NCBI RefSeq assembly: GCF_001857945.1
Contig: NZ_CP017770.1
Span: 4,278,001 to 4,342,000 of the forward strand
Direction of reading: 5' to 3'
From: Paenibacillus crassostreae
GTDB lineage: Bacteria; Bacillota; Bacilli; Paenibacillales; Paenibacillaceae
Length of the DNA: 64,000 bases
Below, piece after piece: positions 35,108 through 44,579 of this stretch. Every line of letters begins with the position of its first letter. Position 1 is the stretch's first letter. The notes below the pieces were generated by a model that was not told where the DNA came from, searched no databases, and saw nothing but the letters and a program-made list of their open reading frames with translations. The position numbers and the translations under genes were made by a program.

Positions 35108-36379
35108 TTGGAAATGATTCAGGTTGTTTTTCTAACAGTATTAATGTTTTTTGTAATAGTAACGGTACATGAATGGGGTCATTACTATTTCGCCAAACGT
35201 GCCGGTATATTAGTTCGAGAATTTGCCATCGGTTTCGGTCCGAAACTGTTTTCTTATAAACGCAATGAAACGCAATTCACTTTACGCTTACTCCCTTTTG
35301 GTGGATATGCTCGTATGGCTGGTGAAGATCCGGAACTCGTAGAAATCCAAGTTGGACAGACCATTGCTGTTCGCATCATAAATGATGAAGTGAAGAAGAT
35401 TTATCTGGATCAACTGGACAATCGGAAGAATGTTGTTCGTGGTGAGGTGCAATCCATTGATTTAGACGATGCTTTAACTTTACAACTAAACGTTGACGAG
35501 GACATCCAGCAATATCGCGTTCATGCACAGGCAATGTTGGTTACAAAGGGCCAAGAGACGCAGATTGCTCCAAAGAACCGTCAATTTGGTAGTAAAACCG
35601 TAGGCCAACGTGCATTGTCTATCTTTGCGGGACCTGTGATGAACTTTATTCTTGCATTTGTTTTGTTCGCTGTTCATATTCAGATGGCTGGAATTCCGTT
35701 GGATAATCCTACTTATGTTCAGGTTGGAGCTGTATCTGAAGGCATGCCTGCTTCCGAAGCTAATCTGAAAAAAGGAGATATTATTGAGTCCATCAATGGC
35801 ATTGCAATTGGTGCTGATTACCAAAAGATGATTGAGCTTACAGCTGCTTCTGAAGGGAAAGAGATGAATTGGAGTATTCGTCGTGGTGATGAAGTATTTA
35901 ATGTGACGTTAACTCCACGTGCAATGGAGGGTCAAGAGGGCGGTAAAATAGGGATTACACCAGAACTACCTACTAGATCTGCTTCGATTGGTGAAACCAT
36001 CACTACTTCTGGAAAAACGATGGTAAGTACTACGGAGATTATTTTTAAAGGATTCAGCCAATTGATTGCTCAGTTCTCTATGGATGATCTTGGAGGACCT
36101 GTACGAACCTTTGAGGTAACGGGGCAGATTGCTAAACAAGGAATTGAACAACTGACGTATTGGGCTGCGATTTTAAGTCTGTATTTAGGTATTTTCAATC
36201 TCTTACCTATCCCGGCTCTTGATGGAAGTCGTCTTGCATTTCTGGGTGTAGAATGGATTCGAGGAAAACCTATTGATCCGAATCGTGAAGGTATGGTACA
36301 CTTCGTAGGTTTTGCATTATTATTTCTACTCATGATCGCTGTTACTTATAATGATATATTAAGACTAATCAACGGTTAA
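35108..36379 (+). CDS. rseP: Site-2 intramembrane metalloprotease RseP/RasP
   Basis: This is a zinc metalloprotease that cleaves anti-sigma factors and signal-peptide remnants in the membrane. TTG 35108 follows AGAGGAGG at a good distance, whereas ATG 35099 overlaps that SD; the next ATG is 35114. The product is about 423 residues with HEWGH (HExxH) in the first membrane segment. A PDZ domain lies around residues 210-290 (SEGMPASEANLKKGDIIESI). The second metal motif is NLLPIPALDGSRL near residue 365. An upstream sigma-A-like element (TTGTGT, 18 bp, TAATCT near 35034-35063) is possible but weak. Confidence 0.97.
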   Translation: MEMIQVVFLTVLMFFVIVTVHEWGHYYFAKRAGILVREFAIGFGPKLFSYKRNETQFTLRLLPFGGYARMAGEDPELVEIQVGQTIAVRIINDEVKKIYLDQLDNRKNVVRGEVQSIDLDDALTLQLNVDEDIQQYRVHAQAMLVTKGQETQIAPKNRQFGSKTVGQRALSIFAGPVMNFILAFVLFAVHIQMAGIPLDNPTYVQVGAVSEGMPASEANLKKGDIIESINGIAIGADYQKMIELTAASEGKEMNWSIRRGDEVFNVTLTPRAMEGQEGGKIGITPELPTRSASIGETITTSGKTMVSTTEIIFKGFSQLIAQFSMDDLGGPVRTFEVTGQIAKQGIEQLTYWAAILSLYLGIFNLLPIPALDGSRLAFLGVEWIRGKPIDPNREGMVHFVGFALLFLLMIAVTYNDILRLING

Positions 36380-36473
36380 TACGTAAGAAGTAACGCTCAT
36401 AAACTTAGATTATGCTTCCGAAGTAGTTTATTCGAAGCAACGCAAGATGTAACGCTCATAAACTTTTAGGAGG
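36380..36473. repeat. Repeat-bearing leader upstream of proS
   Basis: GTAACGCTCATAAACTT occurs twice (36390-36406 and 36449-36465, period 59). Between them, 36414-36440 contains GCTTCCGAAGTAGTTTATTC, then a complementary GAAGCA, forming an imperfect hairpin. The segment aligns closely with the leader of dapA (60375-60448). The second copy runs into the Shine-Dalgarno TTAGGAGG. The proS start is 13 bp further on. Confidence 0.75.
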
Positions 36474-36485
36474 AATTATATTTTT

Positions 36486-37934
36486 ATGGCAAAAGATAAA
36501 CAGTTTGTGACGGAAATTACGCCACAAGGGGAAGATTTCTCCCGCTGGTATATAGATGTAATCAAGAAAGCAGAATTAATGGACTATTCACCAGTACGTG
36601 GTTGTATTGTGTTCCGTCCAGATGGATATGAAATTTGGGAACATATACAGGCAGAATTAGATCGTCGATTTAAGGAAACAGGTCATCGTAATGCCTATTT
36701 CCCACTATTGATTCCTGAGAATTTCTTCCAAAAGGAAAAGGATCATATCGAGGGATTTAATCCAGAGTTACCATGGGTAACTGAAGTGGCTGGTGAAAAA
36801 CTGGAGGAGCGTTTAGCGATTCGTCCAACTTCTGAAACGATGTTTGGTCATATGTATTCCAAGTGGATTCAATCTTATCGGGACCTACCGGTACTAATTA
36901 ACCAATGGGCAAACGTAGTTCGTTGGGAAAAACGTACATTGCCATTTATCAGAACGAGTGAGTTCTTATGGCAGGAAGGTCATACAGCTCATGAAACGGA
37001 AGAAGAAGCACGCGAAGAAACGATGAGAATGTTAGAAGTATATCGTTCTTTCTTAGAAGAGTATCTTGCTATTCCAGTTATTACAGGTCAAAAAACTCCT
37101 TCGGAACGGTTCGCAGGAGCGGTAGACACCTTCTCAATCGAAGCGATGATGAAAGATGGAAAAGCTGTACAAGCTGGAACATCTCATTACTTAGGAACAA
37201 AATTTGCCCAAGCCTTTGAAATTCAGTATTTAAGCCGTGATAATACTCAAGAATATGTACACACGACTTCATGGGGAACGACTACTCGCCTGATTGGTTC
37301 ATTGATTATGGTACATGGTGATGATCGGGGTCTTGCGTTGCCACCGAAAGTTGCTCCTACCCAAGTTATTATGATTCCTATCGGACCAGCGAAGACTCGT
37401 GAAGCGGTAGTAGGACGTACAGATGAATTGTTCAATGAATTGAAGAAAGCTGGAGTTCGTGTTAAAGTGGACGACCGCAGCGATGTAACACCTGGTTGGA
37501 AGTTTAATGAATATGAAATGCGCGGAGTTCCAATTCGATTAGAGCTTGGACCTCGTGATATGGAGAATGGCGTTTGTGTATTAGTATCACGTATCACTGG
37601 TGAGAAGAAAATTGTCCAACAAGCGAACTTAGTCGAAGAAGTACAAGCAATGCTTGAACAAGTTCATCAAGAGATGTTGGACCGAGCGCAACAATTTATG
37701 GCAGATCATTTCTATTCTGTTGATAGTTTAGAAGAAATGAAGATGAGAATGGAAGAATCACGTGGGTTCACATTAGCTGGATGGTGCGGATCTGATGAAT
37801 GTGAGAGCAAAGTGAAAGAAGAAACAGGTGCAACTAGCCGTAACATACCATTCGAACCAGCTGAAAAGAAAGAAACTTGTATTAGTTGTGGACAATCAGC
37901 GAATCATACAGTCGTATTTGCTAGAGCTTATTAA
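36486..37934 (+). CDS. proS: Prolyl-tRNA synthetase, archaeal/eukaryotic-type (ProS type 3)
   Basis: This enzyme charges tRNA-Pro. It is 482 residues, shorter than the roughly 565-residue bacterial form, and has no editing insertion between motifs 2 and 3. Motif 2 is FIRTSEFLWQEGHTAH and motif 3 is GTTTRLIGSLIMVHGDDRG. The anticodon-binding domain follows. The C-terminal zinc-binding-like domain carries Cys pairs (WCGSDECES and CISCGQ) typical of archaeal and eukaryotic ProRS. It sits exactly where B. subtilis has the bacterial-type proS, between rseP and polC. Lack of the INS domain implies that Ala-tRNA-Pro clearance would need a free-standing factor. Confidence 0.96.
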   Translation: MAKDKQFVTEITPQGEDFSRWYIDVIKKAELMDYSPVRGCIVFRPDGYEIWEHIQAELDRRFKETGHRNAYFPLLIPENFFQKEKDHIEGFNPELPWVTEVAGEKLEERLAIRPTSETMFGHMYSKWIQSYRDLPVLINQWANVVRWEKRTLPFIRTSEFLWQEGHTAHETEEEAREETMRMLEVYRSFLEEYLAIPVITGQKTPSERFAGAVDTFSIEAMMKDGKAVQAGTSHYLGTKFAQAFEIQYLSRDNTQEYVHTTSWGTTTRLIGSLIMVHGDDRGLALPPKVAPTQVIMIPIGPAKTREAVVGRTDELFNELKKAGVRVKVDDRSDVTPGWKFNEYEMRGVPIRLELGPRDMENGVCVLVSRITGEKKIVQQANLVEEVQAMLEQVHQEMLDRAQQFMADHFYSVDSLEEMKMRMEESRGFTLAGWCGSDECESKVKEETGATSRNIPFEPAEKKETCISCGQSANHTVVFARAY

Positions 37935-38088
37935 GAGAATGGTTGAACGCTCAGTAATGAATTGATGAAGAAGAGCTTCTGGCAGAAATGAGTCGGTGGG
38001 TAAGAGATCGAGTACATTTTTGTATACAGAAGCTTTTCGTTTCTACAAGAGTCTAAGTCTAAGGTTAGGTGGTAAGGGGGAAGTAAGA

Positions 38089-41000
38089 ATGAGCAGTGTG
38101 GAAGATAAAAGAAAGAGATTTGAACTTCTAATGAAACAAGGCGCAGTACCACCGGGAATAATGAACCCTTATTTTATGGACGGCTACATTGATCAAGTCG
38201 AAATTAACCGGAGTTCTCAAGAGTGGATCATAAGTATTGTAAAAGATACCATTGTACCCGGTGAAATATATCGTGCATTCTGTCTGAAAATTCAAGAAAA
38301 AATGCAACACATTGCTAAGATTTCTTTTGTGTTTAAATATAGTAACTCTGTAGAGGTTAAAGATATTATTGATGCCTACTGGAGTTTGTTTGTAGATTGG
38401 GTACATCGAGAGATTCCTTCTGTAAACGGATGGATGAATCGTGCAATTCATAGTATGGATGGTGAGCAATTATTATTGACGTTAGCTGATGCTACATCTT
38501 TAGAATTGGCTAAGAAGAAACAAATTGATCAAGCAATTACAAGATTTTTTACTACTTATTTCAGTCTTCCCTTTCATGTTAAATTCGCCGTAGGTGATAG
38601 TGCTAAGGAAGCTTTAAAAGAGTTTGAACAAAAGAAAATTCAAGAAGAACGAGAAGTCGTTCAGAATATGATCTCGGCAATTGAGTTTGAAAGCAATAGC
38701 TTTGAAGAGGATTCAGATGATGTACGCCTACATGTTGGATATGATATTAAAGAACAACCTGTTGCTATTCAAGATATTCAAGATGAAGAGAAGAAAGTAA
38801 CGATCCAGGGAACGATATTTGGTCTAGATAGTAAAGAGCTGCGTAATGGTAGTACGTTGTATATGTTTAACTTGACTGATTTTGGTGATTCCATGCAGAT
38901 GAAGATGTTCGCCAAAACAAAAGATGATGTTAAAGTATTAAGTAAATTGGAGAATGGTAAATGGGTAAAAGCGCGCGGTCGCGTAGAATTCGACCGATTC
39001 ATGCAAATCCCTGAACTAGTGATGATTCCATCAGATTTGAATGAGGTACAAGCACCACCTGAACGCAAAGATAAAGCGCCTGTGAAACGGGTAGAATTCC
39101 ATTTGCATACAACGATGAGTACGATGGATGCTATCACGCCTATCGATAAATATATTAAGACAGCAGCGAAATGGGGACATACTGCGATTGGTATTTCAGA
39201 TCATGGTGGTGTTCAAAGTTTTCCTGAAGCATCCAAAGCTGCTAAAAAAAATGGATTAAAGATGCTTTATGGAGTAGAAGCTAATGTATTGAATGATGCT
39301 ATTCCGGTTGTTCTCCAACCACAACCAATTGATCTCAAAAGTGCTACTTATATCGTATTTGATATAGAAACGACTGGACTATCGATAACACACAGTAATA
39401 TCACTGAGCTTGCTGCAGTGAAAATTAAAGAGGGTAAGGAAATCGATCGGTATGCGACATTTGTTAATCCACATGAGAAGATTCCATTCCATATCCAACA
39501 GCTTACGAATATAACGGACGAGATGGTAAAAGATGCTCCTGATCTTGAACCGGTCTTACACGAGTTCGTTAAATTCGCTGCAGATGGAATACTTGTCGCA
39601 CATAATGCTAGATTTGATATTGGTTTTATTCAAGCGTCCTTAAAGGAATATGGTTTGCCGGAAATGCCCAATCCAGTCTTAGATACGCTAGAATTGGCGA
39701 GATTATTATATCCTACAATGAAGAATCATAGATTGAATACGATGGCAGATAAATATAAAGTGTTATTAGAGAGTCATCACCGTGCTATCGATGATACGAT
39801 TGCATTAGCAGGTATTCTGAATGGGCTTCTTGTCGATACAGAAAAGATGAAGGGAATCACGATGTTAGATCGTCTCAATGATTATGTCGGTAAAGATTTA
39901 TCCAACACTCGCCCATTTCATTGTGAAATATATGCATTGAATTTAATTGGTAAAAAGAATCTATTTAAATTGATATCACTGTCTCATACGCAATATTTCA
40001 AGCGAGTAGCCTGTATTCCACGATCGAAACTTGTAGAACTTCGAGAAGGTTTACTGATTATCTCAGGATGTGAGAAGGGTGAATTTTTCGAAGCTGTCTT
40101 GAACAAGTCTTTGGAAGAAGCAGAAGATATCGCTCAATTTTACGATGTTCTTGAAATCCAGCCGTTGACGATGTATATGCATTTAGTTGATAAGGGATTC
40201 GTTGCAAGCGCTTTGGAGATAAAAGCTGCCTTGAAGACGATTTGCCAAATCGGTGAAAAGTTGGATAAACCCGTAATAGCAACAGGGAATGCCCATTATC
40301 TTGAACCCCGTGAGAAGCTATATCGTGATATTGCTATTCATGGTATTACGGGCTTCAGCCCATTAAAGGATATGCGTAAACCAGATGCCCACTTTCGTAC
40401 AACGGATGAAATGCTTGAGGAATTTGATTTCTTAGGTAAAGATAAGGCATACGAAGTTGTAGTTACCAATACGGTGGAACTTGCTGATCAATTCGAAGAT
40501 TTCCCATTATTCCCTGACAAACTTTATACACCGATTATCGAAGGTGCAGACGAAGAGATTAGGAAGACATGTTATGATACGGCAAAGAGTCTTTATGGAG
40601 AAGATTTACCTGAAGTCGTAACTAAACGTCTTGAGAAAGAACTGGAGCCAATTATAAAATACGGGTTCTCAGCGAACTATTTGATATCGGAACGACTTGT
40701 GAAAAAGTCGAATAATGATGGATATCTGGTTGGATCACGTGGTTCCGTAGGTTCATCTGTTGTTGCAACATTTCTGGGAATATCCGAGGTTAATCCGCTA
40801 CCAGCTCATTATTTTTGCAAGAATGCTGAGTGTAAGTATAACGAATGGTTCCTTGATGGTAGCATTCCAAGTGGATTCGATCTTCCTGATAAAGTCTGTC
40901 CGCAGTGTGGGGAAAAGCTAAAGGGCGAGGGCCAGGATATTCCGTTTGAGACCTTCCTTGGATTTAAGGGAGATAAAGTCCCCGATATTGACCTTAACTT

Positions 41001-42405
41001 CTCTGGTGAATACCAACCGATCGCTCATAATTTCACTAAAGAAATTTTTGGGGATAAATGTGTATTCCGTGCAGGGACGATTGGTACAATTGCAGAGAAA
41101 ACAGCATTTGGTTATACCAAGAAATACGAAGAAGACCATCAGAAAAAATGGCGTGGTGCTGAGTTGAGTCGTCTTGCAGCAGGGTTTACAGGTGTGAAAA
41201 GAGGTACTGGACAGCATCCAGGTGGAATAGTAGTTGTCCCTGATTACATGGATGTGGAAGATGTTACGCCAGTTCAGTTCCCAGCAGACGATACCAAAGC
41301 AGAATGGATGACAACTCATTTTGATTATCATGCTTTTGAATCTAACTTATTAAAACTGGATATTCTAGGTCATGATGACCCAACGATGATGAGAATGCTT
41401 CAGGATTTAACAGGGGTTGACCCAACAAGTATTGTAATGAATGATCCTAAGGTAATGAGCTTGTTCCATTCTACAGATGCGCTAGGAGTGTCACCTCAAC
41501 AAATTCGAACTCCTGTGGCCACTTATGGTATCCCTGAAATGGGGACGAAGTTCGTGCGTCAGATGTTGATTGAATCATTGCCAACATCTTTTGCCGATTT
41601 ACTTCAAATTTCAGGTTTATCTCACGGAACGGGAGTATGGCTTGGAAATGCACAGGAGTTAATTAAGAATGGTACATGTAATATTAAAACTGTTATTGGT
41701 TGTCGTGATGATATCATGCTGTATTTGATATATAAAGCTGGAATGGATGCTGGAATGGCTTTTACCATTACGGAAAGTGTACGTAAAGGTAAGGGGTTAA
41801 CACCAGAGTGGATAGAAGAGATGAAGAAATGCAAGGTGCCAACTTGGTACATTGATTCATGTCTCAAAATCCAATACATGTTTCCAAAGGCGCATGCTGC
41901 GGCTTACGTCATATCTGCTGTGCGCACGGCCTTCTTCAAGCTATATTATCCGATTGCATATTACGCAACATACTTTACCGTACGTGCTGAGGATTTCGAC
42001 ATCGAACTTTGCTGTCAGGGGTATGAGGCAATATATCGTCAAATCGAGGTTATCGAACAAAAAGGATTCCAAGCGACGACGAAAGAGAAGAGCATGTTAG
42101 CTATTCTTGAAATGGCATTAGAAATGACGGCACGTGGGTTTACTTTCCAAAGTATTGATCTATATCGTTCAGATGCTACAAAGTTTATAGTTGATGAAAA
42201 CTCTCTAATTCCTCCATTCTCAGCGATGCCAGGAATAGGTGATAATGCAGCCCGTAATATCGCTGCAGCCCGTGAGAGTGGGGAATACTTGTCGATCGAA
42301 GATTTCCAACAAAAATCAAAAGCGAGTAAGACAATTATTGAACTACTTACGCAAATGGGTTGCTTCCGGGGGTTACCTGAAAGCAATCAACTTTCCTTGT
42401 TTTAG
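38089..42405 (+). CDS. polC: DNA polymerase III alpha subunit, PolC type
   Basis: PolC is the replicative polymerase of low-GC Firmicutes. The start ATG 38089 follows AAGGGGGAAG and gives 1438 residues, equal to the family norm; an in-frame start at 37996 lacks this SD. Domains in order: N-terminal DnaX/DnaE-interaction region, OB fold, PHP domain (VEFHLHTTMSTMDA), DEDD proofreading exonuclease inserted in PHP (YIVFDIETTGL near residue 425), a four-Cys zinc finger (CKNAECKYNE and CPQCGEKL), and the polymerase core with DIDLNFSGE as catalytic acidic motif. Confidence 0.98.
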   Translation: MSSVEDKRKRFELLMKQGAVPPGIMNPYFMDGYIDQVEINRSSQEWIISIVKDTIVPGEIYRAFCLKIQEKMQHIAKISFVFKYSNSVEVKDIIDAYWSLFVDWVHREIPSVNGWMNRAIHSMDGEQLLLTLADATSLELAKKKQIDQAITRFFTTYFSLPFHVKFAVGDSAKEALKEFEQKKIQEEREVVQNMISAIEFESNSFEEDSDDVRLHVGYDIKEQPVAIQDIQDEEKKVTIQGTIFGLDSKELRNGSTLYMFNLTDFGDSMQMKMFAKTKDDVKVLSKLENGKWVKARGRVEFDRFMQIPELVMIPSDLNEVQAPPERKDKAPVKRVEFHLHTTMSTMDAITPIDKYIKTAAKWGHTAIGISDHGGVQSFPEASKAAKKNGLKMLYGVEANVLNDAIPVVLQPQPIDLKSATYIVFDIETTGLSITHSNITELAAVKIKEGKEIDRYATFVNPHEKIPFHIQQLTNITDEMVKDAPDLEPVLHEFVKFAADGILVAHNARFDIGFIQASLKEYGLPEMPNPVLDTLELARLLYPTMKNHRLNTMADKYKVLLESHHRAIDDTIALAGILNGLLVDTEKMKGITMLDRLNDYVGKDLSNTRPFHCEIYALNLIGKKNLFKLISLSHTQYFKRVACIPRSKLVELREGLLIISGCEKGEFFEAVLNKSLEEAEDIAQFYDVLEIQPLTMYMHLVDKGFVASALEIKAALKTICQIGEKLDKPVIATGNAHYLEPREKLYRDIAIHGITGFSPLKDMRKPDAHFRTTDEMLEEFDFLGKDKAYEVVVTNTVELADQFEDFPLFPDKLYTPIIEGADEEIRKTCYDTAKSLYGEDLPEVVTKRLEKELEPIIKYGFSANYLISERLVKKSNNDGYLVGSRGSVGSSVVATFLGISEVNPLPAHYFCKNAECKYNEWFLDGSIPSGFDLPDKVCPQCGEKLKGEGQDIPFETFLGFKGDKVPDIDLNFSGEYQPIAHNFTKEIFGDKCVFRAGTIGTIAEKTAFGYTKKYEEDHQKKWRGAELSRLAAGFTGVKRGTGQHPGGIVVVPDYMDVEDVTPVQFPADDTKAEWMTTHFDYHAFESNLLKLDILGHDDPTMMRMLQDLTGVDPTSIVMNDPKVMSLFHSTDALGVSPQQIRTPVATYGIPEMGTKFVRQMLIESLPTSFADLLQISGLSHGTGVWLGNAQELIKNGTCNIKTVIGCRDDIMLYLIYKAGMDAGMAFTITESVRKGKGLTPEWIEEMKKCKVPTWYIDSCLKIQYMFPKAHAAAYVISAVRTAFFKLYYPIAYYATYFTVRAEDFDIELCCQGYEAIYRQIEVIEQKGFQATTKEKSMLAILEMALEMTARGFTFQSIDLYRSDATKFIVDENSLIPPFSAMPGIGDNAARNIAAARESGEYLSIEDFQQKSKASKTIIELLTQMGCFRGLPESNQLSLF

Positions 42406-42515
42406 AGTGAAACAATAAGATACTTGAGATGGAGTGTTAAAAAGCACAAGCATTGCATGAGATAATCTCAGTGTAAAAAGAGGCAGTCTAGATAGGGGTA
42501 GTCAAGGGCAGATAC

Positions 42516-42544
42516 TTGTCAGTGTTGCCAGACTATGTTATAAT
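42516..42544 (+). promoter_or_regulatory. Sigma-A promoter of the rimP-nusA-infB operon
   Basis: TTGTCA (42516-42521), a 17-bp spacer and a perfect TATAAT (42539-42544). It predicts a leader of about 95-100 nt before rimP, which contains the hairpin at 42578-42605. Confidence 0.88.
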
Positions 42545-42577
42545 TTTGAGTAGCAATTATGAAGAGATAACCGTTGT

Positions 42578-42605
42578 GTAAAGAGTGGGGCAACCCACTC
42601 TTTAC
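42578..42605 (+). promoter_or_regulatory. GNRA-capped hairpin in the rimP-nusA leader
   Basis: GTAAAGAGTGGG and CCCACTCTTTAC form a perfect 12-bp stem closed by the tetraloop GCAA. It is followed by TCTTTGG, which is not a full U-run. The position, about 35-60 nt into the predicted leader, suits an attenuator or pause site; the function is inferred from structure only. Confidence 0.7.
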
Positions 42606-42648
42606 TCTTTGGTATATAGGATAATGAAAGTCTTGGAGGTTATAGTCT

Positions 42649-43110
42649 TTGATCACACCTAAGATAAAAAGTATCGTAGAAGAAATGATCCACCCTTTTA
42701 TGGAAGAGCATAACTTCGAACTTGTTGATGTTGAATACGTTAAGGAAGGGAAGAACTGGTTCTTACGTATTTATGTGGACAAAGAAGGCGGTATTGATAT
42801 TGATGACTGTGGCTTAGTTAGCGAATATCTAAGTCAACAGTTGGATAGTAATGATCCAATTACTGATGCTTACTTCCTGGAAGTATCGTCTCCTGGAGCG
42901 GAACGACCATTAAAGAAAAGTACAGATGTTTCGAAGGCCGTTGGCAAAGATGTGTTTGTTACTGTATACGAAGCACTGGACGGTCTCAAGGAATTTGAAG
43001 GCCGCCTTCTTGCGTTTGAGGAAGATGTACTAGTGATCCAAATGGGTAAGAAACAACACCATATTCCATATGAAAAAGTAGCAAGTGCTAGGTTGGCCAT
43101 TATTTTTTAG
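42649..43110 (+). CDS. rimP: Ribosome maturation factor RimP
   Basis: RimP is a 30S subunit assembly factor acting before binding of late head proteins. The 153-residue product starts at TTG 42649 after CTTGGAGG. The N-terminal alpha/beta domain shows YVKEGKNWFLRIYVDKEGGI and DDCGLVSEYLSQQLD. The conserved LEVSSPGAERPLKK lies near residue 80. A C-terminal SH3-like domain (IQMGKKQHHIPYEKVASARL) follows. It is the first gene of the nusA operon. Confidence 0.97.
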   Translation: MITPKIKSIVEEMIHPFMEEHNFELVDVEYVKEGKNWFLRIYVDKEGGIDIDDCGLVSEYLSQQLDSNDPITDAYFLEVSSPGAERPLKKSTDVSKAVGKDVFVTVYEALDGLKEFEGRLLAFEEDVLVIQMGKKQHHIPYEKVASARLAIIF

Positions 43111-43143
43111 AAGTAAGGTAGAGAAAGGGGGAACTGAATCCCG

Positions 43144-44241
43144 ATGAGTATGGAATTTATTGAAGCAATGAATGAGTTAGAAAGAGAAAAAGGGATTAGT
43201 AAAGATGTATTGTTTGAAGCGATCGAGGCTGCACTAATATCGAGCTATAAACGTAATTTTAATACTGCCCAGAATGTAAGAGTAGATATGAACCGCAATA
43301 CTGGCGTTATTAAAGTTTTCGCTCGTAAATTAATTGTAGAAGAAGTATTAGACCCTCGAACAGAGATATCACTTCCTGCGGCACGAGATATAAATCCTCA
43401 CTTCCAATTAGAGGATATAGCAGAGATAGAAGTTACTCCTCGTGACTTTGGTCGTATTGCTGCACAAACGGCAAAACAAGTAGTTACTCAACGTATTCGT
43501 GAAGCAGAACGTGGGCTCATTTATAACGCTTTTGTAGACAAAGAGGAAGATATTGTAACTGGAACTGTTCAACGTCAAGATCCACGGAACGTCTATATTG
43601 ACCTAGGTAAGGTAGAAGCTTTACTTCCATTAAATGAACTTATGCCCAATGAAAAGTTTAAACATGGAGAACGGGTTAAAGGCTATATTACCAAGGTGGA
43701 GAATACTACTAAGGGCCCTCAGATCATGTTATCACGTACGCATCCTGGTCTGCTGAAACGTCTTTTTGAATTGGAAGTCCCAGAAATCTTTGATGGAGTA
43801 GTTGAAATTCGTTCAGTTGCACGTGAAGCGGGCTTCCGTTCTAAGATTGCTGTGCATTCTCGCAATGATGAAGTGGATCCAGTAGGATCATGTGTAGGAC
43901 CTAAAGGTATTCGAGTTCAAACGGTTGTAAATGAATTGCGTGGGGAAAAAATCGATATTGTTCGTTACTCCGATCAAGTTGAAGAGTACGTTGCAAATGC
44001 GCTTAGTCCCTCAAAAGTCTTAGAAGTAGAAGTGTTTGAGGCTGAGAAGATGGCACGAGTTATCGTACCTGATTATCAATTGTCTCTTGCCATTGGTATT
44101 AAAGGACAGAACGCACGACTCGCTGCTAAATTGACCGGCTGGAAAATTGATATCAAGAGTGAGACTCAAGCAGAACAGGAATTCGGGAGAACCAAAACAT
44201 ACGTAGACGAGTTACCTCAAGATTCAGTCTCTGTCGATTAA
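43144..44241 (+). CDS. nusA: Transcription termination/antitermination factor NusA
   Basis: NusA binds RNA polymerase and modulates pausing, intrinsic termination and rRNA antitermination. The 365-residue product has the N-terminal RNAP-binding domain (to about 125), an S1 domain (about 135-200, GTVQRQDPRNVYIDLGKVEA), and two KH domains with GxxG loops in VGPKGIRVQTVV and IGIKGQNARLAAKL. It lacks the C-terminal acidic repeats of E. coli NusA, which is normal for bacilli. The SD AGAAAGGGGG precedes ATG 43144. Confidence 0.98.
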   Translation: MSMEFIEAMNELEREKGISKDVLFEAIEAALISSYKRNFNTAQNVRVDMNRNTGVIKVFARKLIVEEVLDPRTEISLPAARDINPHFQLEDIAEIEVTPRDFGRIAAQTAKQVVTQRIREAERGLIYNAFVDKEEDIVTGTVQRQDPRNVYIDLGKVEALLPLNELMPNEKFKHGERVKGYITKVENTTKGPQIMLSRTHPGLLKRLFELEVPEIFDGVVEIRSVAREAGFRSKIAVHSRNDEVDPVGSCVGPKGIRVQTVVNELRGEKIDIVRYSDQVEEYVANALSPSKVLEVEVFEAEKMARVIVPDYQLSLAIGIKGQNARLAAKLTGWKIDIKSETQAEQEFGRTKTYVDELPQDSVSVD

Positions 44242-44270
44242 TTTTTACGTATTAGGACGGAGGGACAGTT

Positions 44271-44579
44271 ATGAAGTCAAGAAAAGTACCTTTACGAAAA
44301 TGTGTGGCATGTCAAGAAATGATGTCTAAGAAACAACTTATTCGTATTGTGAAGACGCCAGATGATGATGTACTTATAGATCTGTCAGGTAAGAAGTCAG
44401 GTCGTGGAGCATATTTGTGTGGTAAGGCTTCTTGCTTTAAGTTGGCGCAAAAGAATAAATCATTGGATCGTGCGTTGAAACATCATGTAAAGCCAGAAAT
44501 ATACGAACAATTGGCAGATGATTTCGTCGCTGCTGAAGAAGAATTTCTTGTTATGAAGGAGAATTCCAATGATGGATAA
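44271..44579 (+). CDS. rnpM: RNase P modulator RnpM (YlxR)
   Basis: This 102-residue basic protein of the YlxR family binds nucleic acid; in B. subtilis it has been linked to RNase P RNA. The conserved RKVPLRKCVACQEM and GRGAYLCGKASCFKLA stretches are present. Cysteines in CVAC and the later C-x5-C spacing suggest a possible metal site, although the family fold does not need one. It lies between nusA and ylxQ, and its end overlaps ylxQ by 11 bp. Confidence 0.94.
   Translation: MKSRKVPLRKCVACQEMMSKKQLIRIVKTPDDDVLIDLSGKKSGRGAYLCGKASCFKLAQKNKSLDRALKHHVKPEIYEQLADDFVAAEEEFLVMKENSNDG

Noticed and set aside
36380-36485. T-box leader for proS
   Set aside because: No T-box sequence (GGTGGNACCGCG type), no specifier stem and no terminator before proS.
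37996-38088. Longer N terminus for polC
   Set aside because: No SD for that start; ATG 38089 with AAGGGGGAAG gives the normal 1438 residues.
42450-42500. Terminator after polC
   Set aside because: The small palindrome TGAGATAATCTCA is not followed by a T-run, so no intrinsic terminator could be supported in this interval.
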